From Schistocephalus solidus (Eukaryota; Platyhelminthes; Cestoda; Diphyllobothriidea; Diphyllobothriidae), in NCBI GenBank assembly GCA_017591395.1, contig WEDG01004185.1, forward strand, positions 62,001 to 126,000: a stretch of 64,000 nucleotides of DNA. The letters are read 5' to 3'. How positions within the stretch are numbered: position 1 is the first letter of the stretch; each line of letters starts with the position of its first letter. The position numbers were made by a program, and so were the translations under genes. The notes beneath the pieces were generated by a model. The model was not told the origin of the DNA. It was given only the letters and a program-made list of their open reading frames with translations, and did not search any database. Of this stretch, positions 21,387-32,180 are shown piece by piece.

Positions 21387-21871
21387 TGGGCCCGTATTAG
21401 ATACACAACGAATCCGAAATAATGACACCCGTGTAAGAACAAGACAGTTGGCAAGGCGAAGAGTTTAGGGATTATTTGTAACTAGAAATTGGTATTCTAT
21501 TGGGGCTTGGTCCTGCAAGGATCCTTTGGTGGGGATTGGCTGTGCTGGGGAGATCTTTGGGAGGTCCGTAAGAGAAGGAATGGCGATGGCTGGAGGAAGC
21601 GTCAGAGAACGGTCTCCGGTCCAAAGTGATGAGCCTCAATTCTCCTCGGTATTTATGTCGTGTTCTCCAGACGATTTGATAGGTTAACATAAAAAAGACC
21701 AATGGGTATGCGTAAATCACACATTGTAGATCGAAAAGAGCCAATAGGATTATCAGTACAGTATTTGTGGACTTCCGGGCTTGATTGGTAGTTACGACGG
21801 TGTCGGTTTCTGACGCTAGAAATCTGCTAGTAATCTGAGCTACTAGAGCAAATTGAGAAACTTTGATTCCA
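21387..21871 (-). repeat. Right LTR (5' LTR) of Ty3/gypsy element
   Basis: This is the partner of 16,309-16,793 with the same length and the same TG...CA ends. On the - strand it precedes the primer binding site. Confidence 0.92.
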
Positions 21872-22690
21872 TCTCTTCTAAGTGTGTCTCGGTTTTGAGC
21901 CAATTCTTCAATTGGCCCAAACATTGTCGCATAAACCGTTAGAGTTTGATTCAGCGGTCTGTAGACGGTCTGCAAATTCAGATTTGTTATTCCACGCGTC
22001 TTGATGTTTTATCCCGGTGCTTCACGGTCTCCTGTACAAGCAATTTCACGTTCAAATGCGATGATTTTACTTTTGATGCAACCTTATTTTTGTGCAACCA
22101 GTCCCGCTGAAAATTTTGGTATGAATCGAGCACAATTTTGGCATCTATTACTCCACCCCATGTAGCCAAGTCTCTGTACGGGAAATTATACCCGGCTGCG
22201 AATCCGATAATCACACTGTAAGCTCATCTAGCTTCTGTAACAAACCCTATGCATTAGCGTAAAGAAAGCGGGGATTCGCCCGGATATATTTTTCGCGTGA
22301 CTTGTGTATCAAATTTGCTTGAGATTTTGTGTGGCTTATCCAAAGTTATGTCCAATTTCGAGTTTAAGGATGATAAATTGAATTGGAATTTGATGTGTTG
22401 ATCTTGATTTTCACCGGATTGCTCGACAGATAGGAATGTTATTTTTTTTTATCATTTGACCTTTCGGTAACTCAATGTTATTGAATGTCTCAAGAGAAAT
22501 GACCTCTAGCAGATATAGCTTCTCCGTTCAACAGTTTGAAGTATTAACCACACGAAATAGATCTTCTTAGGAGGTTGGTTTTGAATTCAATCCAAATCTC
22601 GCGCTCGGCTAGTGAGAAATTCCGCAGTAGTAGATGTAGTAGTAGTATTTACCATTCTGGTTGACCTAGTATGACTAGGACCAGCGGATG
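21872..22690. other. Unrecognised flank of the gypsy element
   Basis: Two - frames (about 21,872-21,975, and 21,987-22,214) give plausible but unrecognised peptides (for example GYNFPYRDLATWGGVIDAK, then QNFQRDWLHKNKV). They could be remains of the sequence the element inserted into. I cannot assign a family. The rest, to 22,690, shows nothing. Confidence 0.25.
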
Positions 22691-22693
22691 TTA

Positions 22694-23240
22694 GTCGCTT
22701 TATTGAAGTAACAAGGCTTTTGCCTTTGAGTTCCCTATTCACATCCAACAATGACAATATAATCAACTTTTACAACAATTCTTCTAAAACAATATACATG
22801 TGAAGTCTTCGAAATATATGAGCCAGGCGCAATCTGACAAACAATTTTGATTATCCGTAGAGTAGTTTCTCAGGAAATTAGTATCTCGTCTACATTTAAA
22901 TGTTTAATGAGATTCTGGAATGACCACCATTTCAGACAGCCCGTTCCGTGCTCCGAACACCCCTGTGAGAAGGCCTCCAATCGAACGTCGGTATGGATAA
23001 ACTTCCTTTGCAGATTAAAGAAATGATCCCACAGATGGTCCATTCCGACCAATTGAAAGAAGCCATCGAACTCTGGGGTGCCTCACGGCCTCGAAGAATC
23101 CCGTAGGTTTGAACGAGTTCACCGAGTAGGTGCCTGTACTTAAAAGGAAACAAATCAAGTTCAGCCAGTTTGGTTTCGTAAGACAGATGACCAATATTCT
23201 TGACCATCTTCGACGCCGCCGCTTGCACTCTTTCAGCTGA
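22694..23240 (-). mobile_element. CR1-like LINE 3' fragment with RT tail
   Basis: On the - strand, an RT C-terminal block (VQAAASKMVKNIGHLSY, then LAELDLFPFKYRHLLGELVQTY) at about 23,120-23,228 is followed by a decayed tail and a 3' UTR. The 3' end has the hairpin aaggc-tttt-gcctt at 22,713-22,726. It matches the 15.7-kb copy in the 3' UTR. It is 5'-truncated at about 23,240. Confidence 0.8.
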
Positions 23241-24876
23241 AGTTTATACTTATTAGGGCGTCTACAGAGTTTTTGTACTCAGTACTTTACATTTATCACG
23301 CTCAGTTCCGTATAGGAAGAAAATGGGAAATACCAGTAGGAGTTGTGTATTCTGTACAGAAACTCAGCGATGAGCAGAGCCCCCGATGCTCGGCAAGCTC
23401 TGGGCCTACGGGTCCGTTTGTCCACTATTGGGATGTGGGCGTGAGTGAATGAAAATAATGTGAGAATCAGCTGGTGTCCGCTTGATCAGTTGATTGGATG
23501 ATAGCAGTTGATGAATGTGTGTGATTGGCTTGGCTGTCCCAAAGGCTGCGTGCGTGCAGTTCAGCAGCTTGAGAGTGTCCTTACGAGACCTCTTGCTCGT
23601 CGTGGGTGCCAGAAGGGAAAGGCGCTATACTTATTCAAACATGGACTCCAGGATTGGACTGCATACTCCAACCAAGACCAAACGAACTAAACGTAGGTTT
23701 TACCGCACAGTTCTGTCAAAGTTGTAAGGTCGAAAACAGGAAAGTTTTCAAATCGGAAGGCAGCGAAGACGGATCAGGTAGGATAAGCTTTTACTAAGGC
23801 AAGGAACTTACAAGAGGCTCTGCATGCAGTTGCCGCCAGCCGTCTCCTCAGACCAGTTGTTGTTCCGTCCCCACTGTTGAGACCACTTGACCACAGGGAA
23901 TAATTTTTCGTCTGCAGCCAATCAGTGAAATAACCCACTATGATTGTTTTCGACCACTTACGAGGCTGATGCGAAGACAAGCGTAGTCCCAGCAGGAGCC
24001 AAGGGCAAATGGTTTGAGTCAGCGTCTGTGCCAGCCATCATGTGTGCCAACTGCCTCGACCAAGAGCGGCGAACTAAGCGACGCGCGAGGGAAGGAACTG
24101 CCCCCGGCTGACTGAAGTCCACGTGTAGCGAAGCTGAAGGCATGGTTCGTGTTTAAAAATGAGTAACAATACTTTTAGGAAAATTAACATTACGTCCACT
24201 GCGTATGGTATATATGCCTTCACTAAACCCATTATTTTATGCTGCATACAGCCACGTTGTATTTATTCTCTTTATATCTACGACTCGACTCAGCGGACAC
24301 CAACAAATATTTCAGCAATCATCCGGATAGCAGCGATTACTTCAGCAATAAGCTTGCAGAGATTACTCGTTCATAAATTATTTTGTGATTGAGATCAGTC
24401 AATAACCAATCTCATATTATCACACACATTATAATGGCTGGCAGGTAGCATTTGAATTTTTTTGCAGTTGAACAGTTCATGCCCATAACCCGTTCCTACC
24501 TCTTTTAGAGATCAGTTCAACTAAGCCTTACTAATCGCCAAACCACACACCAGAACGATGCACTTGGAGACACTCGCATCTGATTGGATGTAATGAACAA
24601 TCGAAGAGCCTGCGATGGACTCTAATCTCGTGAATGAGTGCTCTAAAATCCATAAGTGACAGATTATTCTTGACCCGAAAAATTATTAACGCAACACATT
24701 AATTTCTATACTGTATAGTTTTTTTTTCATATTTTGCTAGTAATGTGCATTTGAAGACAGTTTTTTTTACTTCAAACAAAGTTCTCATTTCGCAATCTAT
24801 TAACCAAGCCTACAACCGAAACAACGCTTAAGTGGCAGCAGAAAGAAGGAGTTTTTTTTTAGGTTTTTTCCTGTTT
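23241..24876. other. About 1.6 kb without recognised genes
   Basis: I see no protein family on either strand. The sequence at 23,450-24,130 has the look of LTR or leader sequence (for example ctgcagccaatca words that also occur at 6,357), but I cannot define borders. 24,160-24,870 is AT-rich. Confidence 0.3.
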
Positions 24877-26940
24877 TTAAGGAGATTGATGGCGCCCAAT
24901 AGATGCTATATCAATTAACATATTATATGCAGGGGGCACAAGAGAAGAGTGCGTGTGGCTTGCAGCTTTAAGGGCTGCAGGTTGATAAGGAGGAAGTTGC
25001 AGTCGGGGAATGCAGACTTCGAGGAAGAGGAAGTATGCGGGACGGAGGGATAGAGTGTGGGGGAGGAGGAGCAGGGAGAGGGTACCACAGGGCTTGTCCG
25101 GCGGTTTGTCTGAGACGGCAGCTTTGAAACGGTCCACAGTCACGACCTTCTCGTGAATTCCGCGTTGGATGCGGAAGGTCTTCGTCCCTCGAGAGACTAC
25201 CCGGAATGGGCCGTCATAGGGGGGTGTTAAAATCGCTGGCATAACCGATGTACTCGGAGATAGACGTGAGAGCGAATTGCCAGGTTGTTATATCTCGACG
25301 GGTGTGATAGAGGAGAAGACAAAGCCGGTTTATGGAACAAAGCACTTTATTCTGGGCCGGCAGAAAACAGCAGACCTCAAGCTCATCAACTATCGTCTAT
25401 TTATTTAGTTCTCAGGGTTCTCGAACATTCTGAACAATCGTGATGTAGAGTGTTCTGTAACTTTTTGGCCTGCAACGTGGCTTACATTGATTGGTCGCTT
25501 CTCACGTTGGAAAACCCCTGGCAGAAACTTCTAGAATTTTGGCCGCACACGTGCCTGGGTGCTTGACGCGTGCTTGGTGCAGCGACACATACCGATTGGT
25601 TGCCTGGTTGCCTGCGCATTTTTCTCAGCCGGCTTGGTCTATTTCAGCCTATGTCAACACGTGCCATTTCCGCCTTGGGCTACGACTCAACTGTGGATCC
25701 CGTCTCCGTAACAAAGGTCTTTCACAATATAAGACTCGGAGAGAGATGGCCTGGTCGGAACCGAGGAGAGAGTCAGTATGATTAGCTGGAGGTGTTGAAG
25801 GAGGTTCGTAGGATCCTCAACCACGGCATGAGGACGTGGCAAGATCAGCTCACCAGGAAGTCAAACGTTGGCACCAAAGAAGAGTTCAGTGGTGGTACAA
25901 GCAAGGGCCAACTTGAGAGTGAAATAAATGCCCAACAAGACTAGGGGGAGATGGTGCATCCGGTTCTCCGGATCGTCCGCGGCGTGAAGGGAGGCCTTCA
26001 GCTGGCGATGGAACCGCTTGACCATCCCATTAATAGCTGGGTGATAGGCTGTCGTGCGAATGCGAGTAGAGCCTAAGAGGGAGAGGAGAGAATGACAAAG
26101 GTTAGAATTGAACTGGGCACCACAATCAGTCAAAATAGTAGCGAGGGCACCGAAAATGGCAACCCAACGACAGAGAAAATCCTTAACCACCGTTGGAGCA
26201 GCGACATCGGGCAGAGGGATAGATTCCTGACACCGAGTGAAACGATCCACACAGCTTAGGAGTGAGGAACAACCGTTGGACAGAGGCAGGAGGGGCCTAA
26301 AATGTCGAGGTGAACGTGACTGAACTTTACACCCGGGCCAAGGAGGGTGCTGATGGTGGCATTGTTGTGCCGCTGGACTTTGTCCGTTGTCAGCCGACAC
26401 AAATGCGTGTCCAAGCTTTTATATCCTTGTACATACCAGGCCAGACGAAGCGGCCGGAAACCAGCTTGTCAATAGTTTGCCTCCCAGGGTAAGAGAGGTT
26501 GAGCTGGGAGGAGAAAACTTTGCAGCGAAGGGATGGTGGCACAAATGGACGATGGCATGGAGTGAAGACGTCACATAGAATGGTGCCGTTGCCAGTAGTA
26601 AAGGGCAGCTCCTTGGTTTGGAGTGCGGAAACATCCTCGTCACAGGGTAAACCAACACATCTTTGTTCAGTGGCCATCCCAGTGAGATCAATCGCAAGAG
26701 AAAGCTGTAGATGAGCGAGGAAGGGCTTGGACAGAGTGTCAGCCATCTCTTTGCGTGACCCGTCCATATGGTGGATGCCTGAGGTGAACTGCGAGATATA
26801 TTGCAGTTGACGAATCTCCCGGGGGTCAATTTTGTAGGAATTGGACTTGCAGGCGAAGGTAAGGAGCACACGTTATGTGAAGATTGTGAAGTCCCTGCCT
26901 CCAAGGAAGTACCGGACGTGTTTCACGCCGAGGTAAAGCT
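24877..26940 (-). mobile_element. Second Ty3/gypsy fragment: RNase H end and integrase
   Basis: On the - strand the order is an RNase H tail (REIRQLQYISQFTSGIHHMDG, ADTLSKP) at about 26,700-26,830, then a zinc-binding region (YPGRQTIDKLVSGRFVWPGM) near 26,430-26,490 with the expected His replaced by Tyr. The integrase core follows, with CVDRFTRCQESIPL near 26,240, TDCGAQF near 26,130, and AYHPAINGMVKRFHRQLKASL near 25,990-26,050. LPGELILPRPHAVVEDPTNLLQHL comes next near 25,800-25,860, then the C-terminal PPYDGPFRVVSRGTKTFRI near 25,180-25,225. The catalytic glutamate is Lys (codon about 26,018) and a stop lies near 25,858. A 473-bp insertion lies inside. The 5' side is cut by a CR1 copy. Confidence 0.85.
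25261..25733. mobile_element. 473-bp insertion with 9-bp flanking repeat in gypsy integrase
   Basis: The integrase reading is interrupted between the LPGEL...LTLSS block and PPYDGPF. The intervening block is bounded by the direct repeat actcggaga (25,252-25,260 and 25,734-25,742). There are no clear terminal inverted repeats. On the - strand it has AATAAA near 25,345 and a TAAATAAATAG stretch upstream of it, so a solo LTR is possible. The identity is unknown. Confidence 0.5.
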
Positions 26941-26943
26941 TTA

Positions 26944-28387
26944 ATGCCTTCTAATGCCTTCTTAAGTGACAATGAAGTTTGCAAAACGCATATGCTGGAG
27001 AAGTCAGCAATGACGCAGACGAATAGAATGACGGATAGAATTCCTGCATTAGCACTAAGAGAACTTGCTTACGAACTGTGTGTACCACTGTCCATCATAT
27101 TCCAAAAGTCCTTTGAAGAAAGCAAACTCCCGGAAGAATGGAAGTGTGCATTCATCACCCCAATCTATAAAGGAGGTGCACGGCTGGACTGTGAAAATTA
27201 CCGCCCTGTCAGTTTAACTTGCATAGCGTTTAAAATAATGGAGCGTATTATCAAGAGGCATTTAATGCGCTATCTGGAAAACTACCAAATCCTATGCAAT
27301 GTCCAACACGGCTTCCGTTCAGGACGTTCCTGTCTCACGAGTGCCCTTCAGTCACACGAGAAATTGACTAAGGCAACAGATAAGGGTCATCCAGTAGATG
27401 CCTTTTTTTGAATTAAAGAAGGCCTTCGATAGTGTACCACACGGGCTTCTTTTACAGAAGATTTGGAACGTATGAATTCGAGGAAATCTTTTCAATTGGA
27501 TCAAGAGTTTCTTGTCTTTCAGAACACAGAGAGTTGTTGTTGGAAACTCGAGCTCGGAATGGGCAAAAGCAGAAAGTTTTGTTCCACAGGGTTCTGTCTT
27601 GGGCCCCCTACTCTTCCTAATCTACGCGAACGACTGTCTCAATAACCTAGATTGTGAAGCTGTCATGTTTGCAGATGACATAAATACGGGCTGAAGTCAG
27701 CGGCGCTGATGACGCAAAAGGGTTACAATCGAATATCGACAAACTATGTAAGTGCCTGGTCGGTTAGGTGGCTGCTTAAGTTAAATGTATCCAAGTGCGT
27801 GATCCTTCAAATAAGCGCCGGTCAAAGGGTATCTTGGAAACATCAGTACTTTATTAATGGCACTGCATTAAATGAGGTAGAAACACACAAATATCTAGAC
27901 ATGTGGACAACTGCAAGTTTGATGCCATCAGAACACTGTAATAAAGCAGTCCAGAAGGCACCATTTACACTGAATTGGATCAGACGTACGTTTAAAATGT
28001 TCCCCCCTGATATCTTCAGAAAAATCTCTGGCTTCTTCGTGAGACCGCATTTAGAGCTCAGTATACCAGCCTGCATACCGTGGATGAAGAAAGATGTTGA
28101 ACTCCTCCAACAGGTACAACGGAGCGCAACGAAGATGGTTGACGGTCCTCAGACTGTACCGTACCAAGACAGATGGAAAAAGCTTGACTTATTTCCTCTT
28201 TTCTCTAAGCACTTACGGTGTACCCTGCTCTGGACATTGCGGATTATCCGGGGCCATGATTCCTCCCTGAGATCGGAGGATTTCTTAAGTTTGCCTGCAC
28301 AACTCATCTGCATGTTCATCCTTACAAGGTCGATAGCGAACGCACGTGATTGAATCTCAGAAAGTTTTTTTTCAGCCAACGTGTGGA
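26944..28387 (+). mobile_element. CR1-like LINE fragment, reverse transcriptase, + strand
   Basis: The RT core runs from PLSIIFQKSFEESKLPEEWK near 27,090, through ENYRPVSLTCIAFKIMERIIK near 27,190-27,255 and QHGFRSGRSCLTSALQSHEK near 27,305, to QGSVLGPLLFLIYANDCL near 27,590 and FADDI near 27,668. The C-terminal region RTFKMFPPDIF and VRPHLELSIPA follows to about 28,350. Frameshifts occur near 27,411 and 27,470 and elsewhere. It is closely related to the inserted copy at 29,810-33,027. It is truncated on both sides: endonuclease is absent, and the 3' end stops at the end of the oppositely oriented CR1 element at 28,388. Confidence 0.9.
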
Positions 28388-28786
28388 GTTCAATTCAATT
28401 CAATTCAATTTATTGAGGGAAATAGGCATGGGCCTTTGAGTACCCTATTTGTAACGTAAACTTAAGTGCGGTATACAGAGAAACCGTGTGGGTTGCAAAG
28501 GTACAAAAGGCGGTCATAAAATATGACAAGTGGTGCACGACTCTCGAGGGTTAAGATAAATTCCTCATCGCTCAGGCTCGTTGCGGAACATAAAACTGTC
28601 AAGGTTCCTTTTAAAGCTTTCCAGTGATGGTGACATCACAACGTCTTCAGGAAGGGCATTCCATGGTTTAACCACTCTGACAGAGAAGGAGAAATTGCGC
28701 ACATCCAGTCTCGCCTGCTGGACACGCAGTTTCAGTGGGTGACCTCGGAGATGGGTCGTGGTGGCAAATTCAAAGAAGTCCGAGAA

Positions 28787-29809
28787 TTACAGGGAACAAT
28801 CCAATACCTTCACAATGCGGAATGTCTGCAGGAGATCACCACGCATTTGCCTATAACTCAAAGGGAACAGATTAAGATTCATTAGGCGGGTTGGATATGG
28901 CAAGGAGCTTTGACTTCTAACCATTTTGGTGGCTTTCCTCTGTACTCTTTCGAGGAAGTTCTGATCTTGAACTGTCCAGGGTTTCCAGGCGTGCATTGCA
29001 TATTCCAAATGCGGCCTAATGAATGTTCCAAAAGTCTTAGCGAAAAGATCTTCATCGAAATCCAAAAAGACTCGTCTGATGGCATGCAACACCGAAATTG
29101 CGCTCTTCGCCACTTTCAAGCAGTGAGACGATGGTTTAAGGTGGTGGTCGTCAGCACACCAAGGTCCTTTTGGGTTTCCACGTTTTTTAAGGCTTCACCA
29201 TTGAGAAAGTAACTTCTACTTTCAGCAGATCCAGATGGGTTGCCTAAGCGAAGTATTGTACACTTATAGACGTTGAACCGCAAAAGCCAATGATTCGACC
29301 ACTCCTACAACCGAGTTAGGTTGATCTGCAGTTTATCTTCGTCAGCAGGGCTCTGGATTACATTCCAGATTTTAATGTCATCGGCAAACATTGCTGCTTC
29401 ACAGTCGAGATTCCTGACACAATCTTTTACATATATTAAAAACAGTATTGGCCCTAGTACTGAGCCCTGAGGAACCCCACTCTCGAACGCAGCAGAACTT
29501 GACCTCTCTTGGCCGATGCACACAACCTGGCGCCGACCCACGAGGAAGTTTTCAATCCACTTGAGGAGGTTACCTCTGATTCCAATTATTTCTAGCTTGT
29601 ACAGCAGTCTCTCGTGTGGCACTGTATCGAAGGCCTTTTGAAAGTCAATGAAGGCAATTTGAACCGCGTGTCTATCTTCAAGTGCTTGAATCCACCTCTG
29701 GAGCGAATACAGCAAATTCATTGCGCATGATATTCCTTTTCTGAACCCGTGTTGACAGCTTGATAACAAATTATGAGTCTCTAGGAATTTCACCAATTCG
29801 CTCTTGATA
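28787..29809 (-). pseudogene. CR1 RT 3' portion of the split element
   Basis: It carries SSCQHGFRKGISCAMNLLYSL near 29,720-29,790, DFQKAFDTVPHERLL near 29,620, SGVPQGSVLGPILFLIYV near 29,430-29,490, and FADDIKIW near 29,375. The tail VLHAIRRVFLDFDEDLF, then FIRPHLEYAMHAW near 28,970-29,090 and FLERVQRKATKMV near 28,920, follows. Key residues of the palm are kept (FADD), but the frame breaks near 29,300. Confidence 0.88.
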
Positions 29810-30257
29810 TATATATGTATATTTTGAAGGGTTACAGGCATTGCCCTTGATGACCCTATTAATGTTAAGTTATCATTGCATGTGTACAGTCAAAATAAAA
29901 TGTTGTACATTTTAAAATGTTTGAGTCAAAGCATAAGATATTTTCAAATGCGTTTTCACAGCCAAAGGCGAAACATCGTGGAAGAAAAGTAGAACCCGAA
30001 AGATTTTTAAAAGGCTGGTTTTAAGAAATCATGCTGTGACAGTCGTCTTTTGTCTAATATAAAGCAATCAAGCCTTCTTTTAAAATCAATAATGCTTTCA
30101 GAGGTAACCATCTCGCTTGGTAACGAGTTCCAAGGTCGAACCACTCGTTGGCTGAAACAAAACTTTCTGAGGTTCAATCGCGTGCGTTCGCAATTAACAT
30201 TGTAAGGATGACCACGCAGATGAGTTGTGCAGGCAAAGTCGAAGAAATCCTCCCATC

Positions 30258-31530
30258 TCAGGGTGGAATCATGGCCCCGGAAAATCCGGAATGTCCAGAG
30301 CAGGCTACACCGTAAGTGCCTGTAGGAAAGAGGAAATAAGTCAAGCTTTTCAATCTGTCTTGGTACGGTAATATCTTAATACCGTCAACCATCTTCGTTG
30401 CTCTCCGTCGCACCTGTTCGAGGTGGTCAAAATCTTTCTTCATCCACGGTATCCAAGCTGGTACTCCGTAATCTAAATGTGGTCTCACAAAGGCGCCATA
30501 GACTTTTCCGAATAGATCAGGGGGGAATATTTTAAACGCACGTCTGATCCAATGTAGTGTACATGTTGCCTTCTGGACTGCTTTCTTACAGTGTTCTGAG
30601 GGCATCAAATTCGCAGTTGTCCACATGCCGAGATCTTTGTATGTTTCAACCTCTTTTAATGCAGTGCCATTAATAAAGTACTGGTGTCTCAGAGATACTT
30701 TTCGACCAGCGCTTAGATGTAGGATCACGCACTTGGATACATTAAACTTAAGAAGCCACTTAGCCGACCAGGCACTTAGTTTGTCGATATTCTATTGTAA
30801 CCCTTTTGTGTCATCAGCGCCGCTGACTTCAGTCCATATTTTAATGTCATCTGCAAACATGACAGCTTCACAATCTAGGTCATTGAGACAGTCGTTCACG
30901 TAGATTAGGAAGAGTAGGGGGCCCAAAAACAGAACCCTGTGGAACACCACTTTCTACTTTTAGCCATTCTGAGCTAGAGTTTTCAACAACAACTCTCTGT
31001 ACTCTGAAAGACAAGAAACTCTTGATCCAATTGAAAAGTTTTCCTTGTATTCCTACGTTCCAAATCTTCTGCAAAAGAAGCCCGTGTGGTACACTTTCAA
31101 AGGCCTTTTTGAAGTCAAAAAATACAACATCTACTGCATGACCCTTATCTGTGACCTTTGTCCATTTCTCATGTGACTGAAGGGCACTCGTGAGACAGGA
31201 ACGTCCTGGACGGAAGCCGTGTTGGGCATCGCATAGGATTTGGTTGTTTTCCAGATAGCGCATTAAATGCCTCTTGATAATACGCTCCATTATTTTGCAC
31301 GCTCTGCAAGTTAAACTGACAGGGCGGTAATTTTCACAGTCGAGTCGTGAACCTCCTTTATAGATCGGGGCGATGAATGCGCACTTCCATTCTTCCGGGA
31401 GTTTGCTTTCTTCAACGGACTTTTGGAATATGATGGACAGTGGTATACACAGTTCGTTAGCAAGTTCTCTTAGGGCTAATGCAGGAATTCTATCCGGCCC
31501 AGGCGACTTGGCTGGTTTTATACGGAGTAA
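30258..31530 (-). pseudogene. Reverse transcriptase of inserted CR1
   Basis: Blocks are ELCIPLSIIFQKS near 31,430, ENYRPVSLTC near 31,310, KIMERIIKRHLM near 31,270, QHGFRPGRSCLTSAL near 31,190, FFDFKKAFESVPHGLLLQK near 31,080, and SGVPQGSVFGPP near 30,930. A catalytic FADD block near 30,850 lies in another frame. The C-terminal RRAFKIFPPDLF, then FVRPHLDYGVPAW is near 30,470-30,545. Frames shift near 30,925 and 30,730. Confidence 0.88.
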
Positions 31531-31538
31531 TTCGGTTT

Positions 31539-32180
31539 TTAACTACGGTCGGTGAAAAGTCTAGGTCTAGGTCCCTCTGTTGTGGATGAGGAGGAGATGG
31601 AGGAGTAAGGGAAAGGGGGGGTACACATTGGTTGACAAACTGCTTGAATAGCAGCAAAATTATTAGGCTCTCTAGTGAAGGCGGTCTGGAAGAATTTGGA
31701 AAGAAGGGATACTTTAACCTGGTCATCGGTCTCCAGTTTTCCGTCTGCAGACCTAAGGGCAGGTATCATTTCCCTGAATTCTCTTTGTACTCCGTATGTA
31801 GCCATATAGCATTTTGGGGTGTTCCAACGATTTTTGCAGTATGTTTAGTTCAAACCTCCTCCGCAGCTTAGTAGCCTCACATTTACAAACGTTGCGTTGT
31901 TGCTTACATTCCCGTAAGTGAGCATCGGAGCCGGTTTGTCTGTAACGCCTCCAGAAGCGATTTCTTTTTGAAAGAGGCCTGTCAGTTTGAGTTTATCCAC
32001 TTTGGGCGGTTTGTGGTTGTCTTTTTCCTGAGAGGACAGTTGAGGTAAACAATCGTTTTCAATAACGAACTCAATGTCGTCCAATCTTTATTGGTTTCGC
32101 CATGTAGTTCTGTTTCCCAGGATATCTCTGACAGTTGTCTTCTCATAAGTGAGTAGTCCCCTTCCAAATGTTTCTTACCC
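31539..32180 (-). pseudogene. Endonuclease-RT linker of inserted CR1
   Basis: Two or more - frames link the endonuclease and the RT (LMRRQLSEISWETEL near 32,130; then KSRWNTPKCYMAT-like remains, FREMIPALRSADGKLETDDQVKVSLLSKFF near 31,700-31,780). This linker is standard in CR1 ORF2. Frameshifts near 32,080, 31,845 and 31,560 break it. Confidence 0.65.

Larger units (their letters stand above)
16309..21871 (-). mobile_element. Ty3/gypsy LTR retrotransposon, decayed
   Basis: The 5,563-bp element has two LTRs, a primer binding site, gag, protease, reverse transcriptase, RNase H and integrase in that order on the - strand, the Ty3/gypsy order. Coding frames are interrupted between gag and protease, between RT and RNase H (near 18,955) and in the integrase (near 17,790 and beyond), so the copy cannot make a full Pol. 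Modest LTR divergence suggests a fairly recent insertion compared with the other elements here. The lack of a target duplication could mean recombination between two elements or loss of the flanks. Confidence 0.93.
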
